From Ignavibacteria bacterium (GTDB lineage Bacteria > Bacteroidota > Ignavibacteria > Tepidaquicellales > OLB5): DNA of 15,817 bases. Shown here piece after piece: positions 12,754-15,817 of this stretch. How positions within the stretch are numbered: the first letter of the stretch is position 1; every line of letters begins with the position of its first letter. Position numbers and translations under genes: made by a program. Under the pieces are notes generated by a model. The model saw only the letters and a list, made by a program, of their open reading frames with translations. It was not told where the DNA came from and ran no database searches. The stretch lies in contig JAUQWT010000278.1 in the NCBI GenBank assembly GCA_030835005.1, positions 1-15,817 of the forward strand, read 5' to 3'.

Positions 12754-13401
12754 TCAACAACTTGCGTTTAGGAAAGGATTATTTTCTCTTTCCTCACCTA
12801 TTGTCGTTTCTTCCATATGACCGGGATAGATAACATAATTATCATCATATCTAAAAACCTTATTCTTAACAGAATCCAGCAGCAAATCCATATCACCCAT
12901 CCACAGATCAGTTCTGCCAATAGAACCACTGAAAACGACATCACCTCCGAATATCACTTTTTCTTTTTCATCAACAAAACATACGCTGCCGGGCGAGTGG
13001 CCCGGAGTATGAAGAACCCTAAACACTGTATCACCATATTCTATTTTATCTGATTCATCAATAAACTTATCGGGGTTAGGAGGTTGAGGGAAACTTACCC
13101 CAAACATTGCGCCCTGATCCATAGATTTATCGATCAAAGGCACATCATCTTTGTGCATTAAGAGAGGGACATTGAAAGTTTTCTTAGCCCAGTCATTACC
13201 CATAATGTGGTCTATGTGGCCGTGAGTATTTAGGATGAGCTTAATACTTATTCTATTAGCAATAATGTAATTCAGGATTTCATTCTTTTCGAAATCTTCG
13301 TACACACCCGGATCAATAATTACTCCATCCTTTGTTTTTTCATCCCAATAAACGTAACAATTCATTGCAAACGGGTTAATTGTGAATGTTTTTGCTTTCA
13401 T
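12754..13401 (-). CDS. Metallo-beta-lactamase-fold hydrolase, glyoxalase II/YcbL-like (215 aa)
   Basis: A single MBL domain with the full two-metal site: THGHIDH (His60, His62, Asp64, His65), TPGHSPGS (His135), GGDVVF (Asp154) and YPGHMEET (His195). The size (about 215 aa), the N-P-F-A-x-N-C-Y opening and the C-terminal 'GEERENNPFL' tail are typical of the short YcbL-like glyoxalase II relatives, which lack the C-terminal substrate domain of true GloB. It probably hydrolyses a thioester such as an S-acyl-thiol adduct in the cytosol; the physiological substrate is not determinable. It is divergent from smpB over 137 bases and convergent with the DinB-like gene. ATG 13401 fits the family start. 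Confidence 0.93.
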   Translation of the reverse strand: MKAKTFTINPFAMNCYVYWDEKTKDGVIIDPGVYEDFEKNEILNYIIANRISIKLILNTHGHIDHIMGNDWAKKTFNVPLLMHKDDVPLIDKSMDQGAMFGVSFPQPPNPDKFIDESDKIEYGDTVFRVLHTPGHSPGSVCFVDEKEKVIFGGDVVFSGSIGRTDLWMGDMDLLLDSVKNKVFRYDDNYVIYPGHMEETTIGEERENNPFLNASC

Positions 13402-13521
13402 GATATTCTACCCTGAGTGAATAAGAAAGGTCTATACATACATTATATGGATTCTTCCTCCAACAGGCGGATTTGTTACTTCGCTCAGAATTTCTGTATA
13501 GTTATTAACTTTTCTTTTGAA

Positions 13522-13529
13522 TATTTTTG
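13522..13529 (+). promoter_or_regulatory. TATTTTTG box immediately upstream of smpB
   Basis: TATTTTTG matches TAnnTTTG and ends 9 bases before the smpB ATG at 13539. If it is a real -7 element the transcript would begin within a few bases of the start codon, giving a nearly leaderless mRNA, consistent with the lack of a Shine-Dalgarno site. There is no -33 TTTG at normal spacing, so this may be chance. Confidence 0.3.
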
Positions 13530-13538
13530 CAATTTACG

Positions 13539-14024
13539 ATGAAAGAGAACGATAAAACAGGCACAGCAGGGGTTACAAAACGCAAAGAAACCATAATTGC
13601 TTTAAACAAAAAGGCTTATCATGATTTTGAGATATTAAGTAAACACGAAGCAGGGATAGTACTCAGAGGCACAGAAGTAAAATCGCTTAGAGACCATAAA
13701 GCAAGTCTTGTTGATGCTTACGCAAGAGTAAAGGGCGGCGAAGTGTGGTTATATAATGCAAACATAGCAATATATAAGCTGGGAACGTTCACAAATCATG
13801 AACCAACAAGCACCAGAAAGCTCTTATTCAAAAGAAGCGAAATAAGAAAACTTGAAAACAAGCTTAAAGACAGAAGTCTTACATTAGTACCGTTGAAGCT
13901 GTATTTCCAGGGTCCTTATGTAAAAGTTGAGCTTGGACTTGCTAAAGGCAAGAAGCAATATGATAAGCGCGAATCAATAAAAAAAGCTGACGTGCAGAGA
14001 AAATTGAAAAGAGTAAAAATATGA
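13539..14024 (+). CDS. smpB: SsrA-binding protein SmpB (161 aa)
   Basis: Binds tmRNA and brings it to stalled ribosomes for trans-translation. Family signatures are in order: ALNKKAYHDFEI, SKHEAGIVLRGTEVKSLRDHKASLVDAYARV, GEVWLYNANIAIYKLG, HEPTSTRKLLFKRSEIRKLENKL, LTLVPLKLYFQGPYVKVELGLAKGKKQYDKRE, and a basic C-terminal tail. This start gives a normal-length protein. The open frame extends to TTG 13527, but ATG 13539 is preferred; the first ~17 residues (MKENDKTGTAGVTKRKE) are a variable basic extension before the OB-fold core. tyrS follows 22 bases later, so the two are probably co-transcribed. The tmRNA gene itself (ssrA) is not in this window. Confidence 0.97.
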   Translation: MKENDKTGTAGVTKRKETIIALNKKAYHDFEILSKHEAGIVLRGTEVKSLRDHKASLVDAYARVKGGEVWLYNANIAIYKLGTFTNHEPTSTRKLLFKRSEIRKLENKLKDRSLTLVPLKLYFQGPYVKVELGLAKGKKQYDKRESIKKADVQRKLKRVKI

Positions 14025-14046
14025 TAATTAAAATCCGTAATATTTG

Positions 14047-15264
14047 ATGTCATTCCCAACTGTTAAAGAACAGATCGACCAAATCAAGAGGAATACTATA
14101 GAGATAATTCCCGAAGAAGAGCTTGAAAAAAAGCTGGCGAAATCGATTAAAGAGAACAAGCCGCTTACTATTAAGCTTGGCTGCGATCCTTCACGACCTG
14201 ATCTGCATATTGGTCATGGGGTAGTTCTTCAAAAATTAAGGGATTTCCAGGACCTTGGCCATAAAGCTGTTTTGATAATTGGTGACTTTACTGCAATGAT
14301 CGGCGACCCTTCGGGTAAAAGCAAAACGCGACCTGCACTCACACTTGAGGAGACACGTATAAACGGAAAAACATATTTTGAACAGGCTTCGAAGATATTA
14401 CTAGAGAAGAATTTGGAAATAAGATATAACTCTGAGTGGCTGGATAAAATGTCATTCACTGATGTTATAAAGCTAGCCAGCAAATATACTGTGGCCCAGA
14501 TACTTGAGCGTGATGATTTCGAAAAACGAATTGAGAGCAATACTCCGATTAGCCTGCATGAACTGCTGTATCCATTAAGCCAGGCAATGGATTCAGTAGC
14601 TATCGGCAGCGATGTAGAACTTGGGGGAACTGATCAGAAATTCAATCTTCTGGTTGGCAGAGCTATACAGGAAGCATATGGACAGGAAGCACAGTGCATT
14701 GTTACACTTGAACTTCTTGAAGGCACAGACGGCGTGGAGAAGATGAGCAAATCATTAAATAATGCCATTTGCTTTACAGATTCACCGAAGGATATTTTCG
14801 GCAAGACAATGTCTATTCCCGATAAGCTGATATTGAAATATTTCACATTGTGCACAGCTCTAAACATGGATGAATTGAAACAGATAGAATCTGAACTGAA
14901 AGATCCGGCAACGAACCCACGCAATTTAAAAGTAAGGCTTGGCAATGAACTGGTGAAGAAATATTATGATGAAGAATCAGCCAAGTATGCTCTAGCAGAG
15001 TTTGAAACGATATTTGTGAAGAAGGAAGTGCCGGATGATATCCCGGAGTTCAGTCTAGACGCAAAAGAAGTAAAGCTGATAACTATCATAAAAGAAAACA
15101 ATATGGCAGCTTCTTCGGGAGAGGCAATAAGGCTCATAAAACAGGGCGGCGTAACCATTGACGGAGAAAAGATCACCGATGAAAAATATGTTGTTAAAGC
15201 TGAAAAAGATTTTGTGCTGAAAGTTGGCAAAAGGAAATTCCTGAAAGTATTGGTGCATCAATAA
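14047..15264 (+). CDS. tyrS: Tyrosyl-tRNA synthetase (405 aa)
   Basis: Class I aminoacyl-tRNA synthetase charging tRNA-Tyr. The N-terminal catalytic Rossmann domain has IKLGCDPSRPDLHIGH with the HIGH motif at residues 54-57, GDFTAMIGDPSGKSKTRP, the tyrosine/ATP-site segment LYPLSQAMDSVAIGSDVELGGTDQKFNLLVGR, and the KMSKS loop at residues 232-236 (VEKMSKSLNN). The C-terminal S4-like RNA-binding domain is visible as SSGEAIRLIKQGGVTIDGEKI (residues about 353-375). Length and motif order are those of the TyrS group with a compact C-terminal domain. ATG 14047 is used rather than TTG 14044 directly before it. It follows smpB by 22 bases; I see no convincing terminator after it. Confidence 0.98.
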   Translation: MSFPTVKEQIDQIKRNTIEIIPEEELEKKLAKSIKENKPLTIKLGCDPSRPDLHIGHGVVLQKLRDFQDLGHKAVLIIGDFTAMIGDPSGKSKTRPALTLEETRINGKTYFEQASKILLEKNLEIRYNSEWLDKMSFTDVIKLASKYTVAQILERDDFEKRIESNTPISLHELLYPLSQAMDSVAIGSDVELGGTDQKFNLLVGRAIQEAYGQEAQCIVTLELLEGTDGVEKMSKSLNNAICFTDSPKDIFGKTMSIPDKLILKYFTLCTALNMDELKQIESELKDPATNPRNLKVRLGNELVKKYYDEESAKYALAEFETIFVKKEVPDDIPEFSLDAKEVKLITIIKENNMAASSGEAIRLIKQGGVTIDGEKITDEKYVVKAEKDFVLKVGKRKFLKVLVHQ

Positions 15265-15366
15265 TAATTCGAAGATAAAAAGAACGAATTCCTTGTTTCA
15301 GGAAAACAATCCCATTGGCGTCATTAACTGGAAAATGATTTAATGTTATATTAATATTTTAATTAT

Positions 15367-15374
15367 TATATTTG
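15367..15374 (+). promoter_or_regulatory. Candidate -7 promoter box for pdaD (TATATTTG)
   Basis: TATATTTG is a full match to TAnnTTTG and lies 54 bases before the TTG start of pdaD, in an AT-rich intergenic stretch (15265-15428). The same octamer, with similar spacing, precedes ltaE. No TTTG at -33 is evident, so the call rests on the box and its position. Confidence 0.4.
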
Positions 15375-15428
15375 GTAACGTAACTCACCTATTTTTTAAC
15401 AAAACAGAAACCGGAGAATCAGGAGAAA

Positions 15429-15817
15429 TTGTTCAAACCTACTAAAATCTTTTTCACCAAAGGTGTTGGAAGGCACAAAGATTATTTACAGTCATTTGAG
15501 CTTGCTTTAAGAATGGCGGGAATTGAAAAATGCAACTTAGTATCAGTATCAAGCATTTTTCCTGCAGGATGTAAGCGTATGTCAAAAGAAGAAGGCATCA
15601 AACTGATGGAGCCGGGGCAGATCACTTTCTGCGTTATGGCAAGGAACTCTACAAATGAGGCAAACAGGCTGATTGCAGCCTCTATAGGCGTCGCACTGCC
15701 CAAAGATGAAAACCAATACGGATATATATCGGAGCACCATCCATTCGGCGAATCAGAGAAGATCTCCGGAGAATATGCCGAAGATATTGCTGCTCAGATG
15801 CTTGCAACTACTCTTGG
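15429..15817 (+). CDS. pdaD: Pyruvoyl-dependent arginine decarboxylase, 5' part (runs off the window)
   Basis: Converts arginine to agmatine, the first step of one polyamine route, using a pyruvoyl group made by self-cleavage instead of PLP. The frame from TTG 15429 opens with FKPTKIFFTKGVG, the family start. It carries the processing site NLVSVSSIFPAG: by analogy with the Methanocaldococcus jannaschii enzyme, cleavage falls between Ser41 and Ser42, and Ser42 becomes the pyruvoyl residue. SIGVALPKDENQYGYISEHH (86-104) is the conserved second half, with Glu102 at the proposed catalytic-acid position. About 129 codons are present; the C-terminus lies outside. AGGAG (15421-15425) sits just 3 bases before the TTG, and GGAG (15413-15416) 12 bases before; no ATG alternative exists upstream in the family region. 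A -7-like box is at 15367-15374. Confidence 0.93.
   Translation, partial: MFKPTKIFFTKGVGRHKDYLQSFELALRMAGIEKCNLVSVSSIFPAGCKRMSKEEGIKLMEPGQITFCVMARNSTNEANRLIAASIGVALPKDENQYGYISEHHPFGESEKISGEYAEDIAAQMLATTL

Noticed and set aside
15285..15310. Terminator after tyrS (TTCCT...AGGAA)
   Set aside because: Only a 5-bp AT-rich stem, followed by AAACAAT rather than a T-run.

Overview
The window is AT-rich, densely coded bacterial DNA and looks chromosomal. The gene content suggests a Bacteroidota/Chlorobiota-type organism, plausibly Ignavibacteria. It has a PorD (DUF4835) homologue divergent from a PorV/PorQ-family barrel, which are type IX secretion markers. It has a pyruvoyl-dependent arginine decarboxylase, few strong Shine-Dalgarno sites, several TTG starts, and several TAnnTTTG boxes (the Bacteroidota -7 promoter element) ahead of genes. 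Lineage is inferred from this content; no rRNA or tRNA gene is visible.

Layout. 2-274: 3' end of a TatD-family hydrolase. 378-611: small unknown ORF. 613-634: hairpin terminator shared by convergent genes. 658-3005 (minus): tight operon porD, then an OMP_b-brl_2 beta-barrel, then an orphan lipoprotein. 3090-3974 (plus): PorV/PorQ-family barrel, divergent from porD. 3998-5561 (minus): hot-dog thioesterase and low-specificity threonine aldolase, with two hairpin structures in their flanks. 5739-8186 (minus): gyrA with its own terminator. 8263-9546 (minus): a DinB-fold protein and purine nucleoside phosphorylase, both with TTG starts. 9723-12131 (plus): co-directional TPR protein, M48 lipoprotein protease, secreted unknown protein and a VOC/PhnB-like gene broken by an in-frame TGA, ended by a terminator at 12147-12180. 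12211-12726 (plus): second DinB/DUF1572-like gene, apparently starting at ATT. 12754-13401 (minus): metallo-beta-lactamase-fold hydrolase. 13539-15264 (plus): smpB then tyrS. 15429-end (plus): 5' part of pdaD.

How the genes relate. Most are housekeeping: DNA topology (gyrA), translation and ribosome rescue (tyrS, smpB), purine salvage (PNP), polyamine synthesis (pdaD) and amino-acid or thioester metabolism. The coherent envelope unit is 658-3974, where a T9SS component (PorD) shares an operon with an uncharacterised barrel and lipoprotein and faces a PorV/PorQ homologue. A second envelope unit is the TPR/M48/secreted-protein operon at 9723-11670. I found no mobile element, CRISPR array, phage gene or defence island. 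The longest gene-free stretch is 9547-9722, so no gap exceeds 300 bases. The most unusual signals are the ATT start at 12211, the nonsense codon at 11727, the lysine at the GyrA quinolone position and the 12-bp palindrome upstream of the aldolase.
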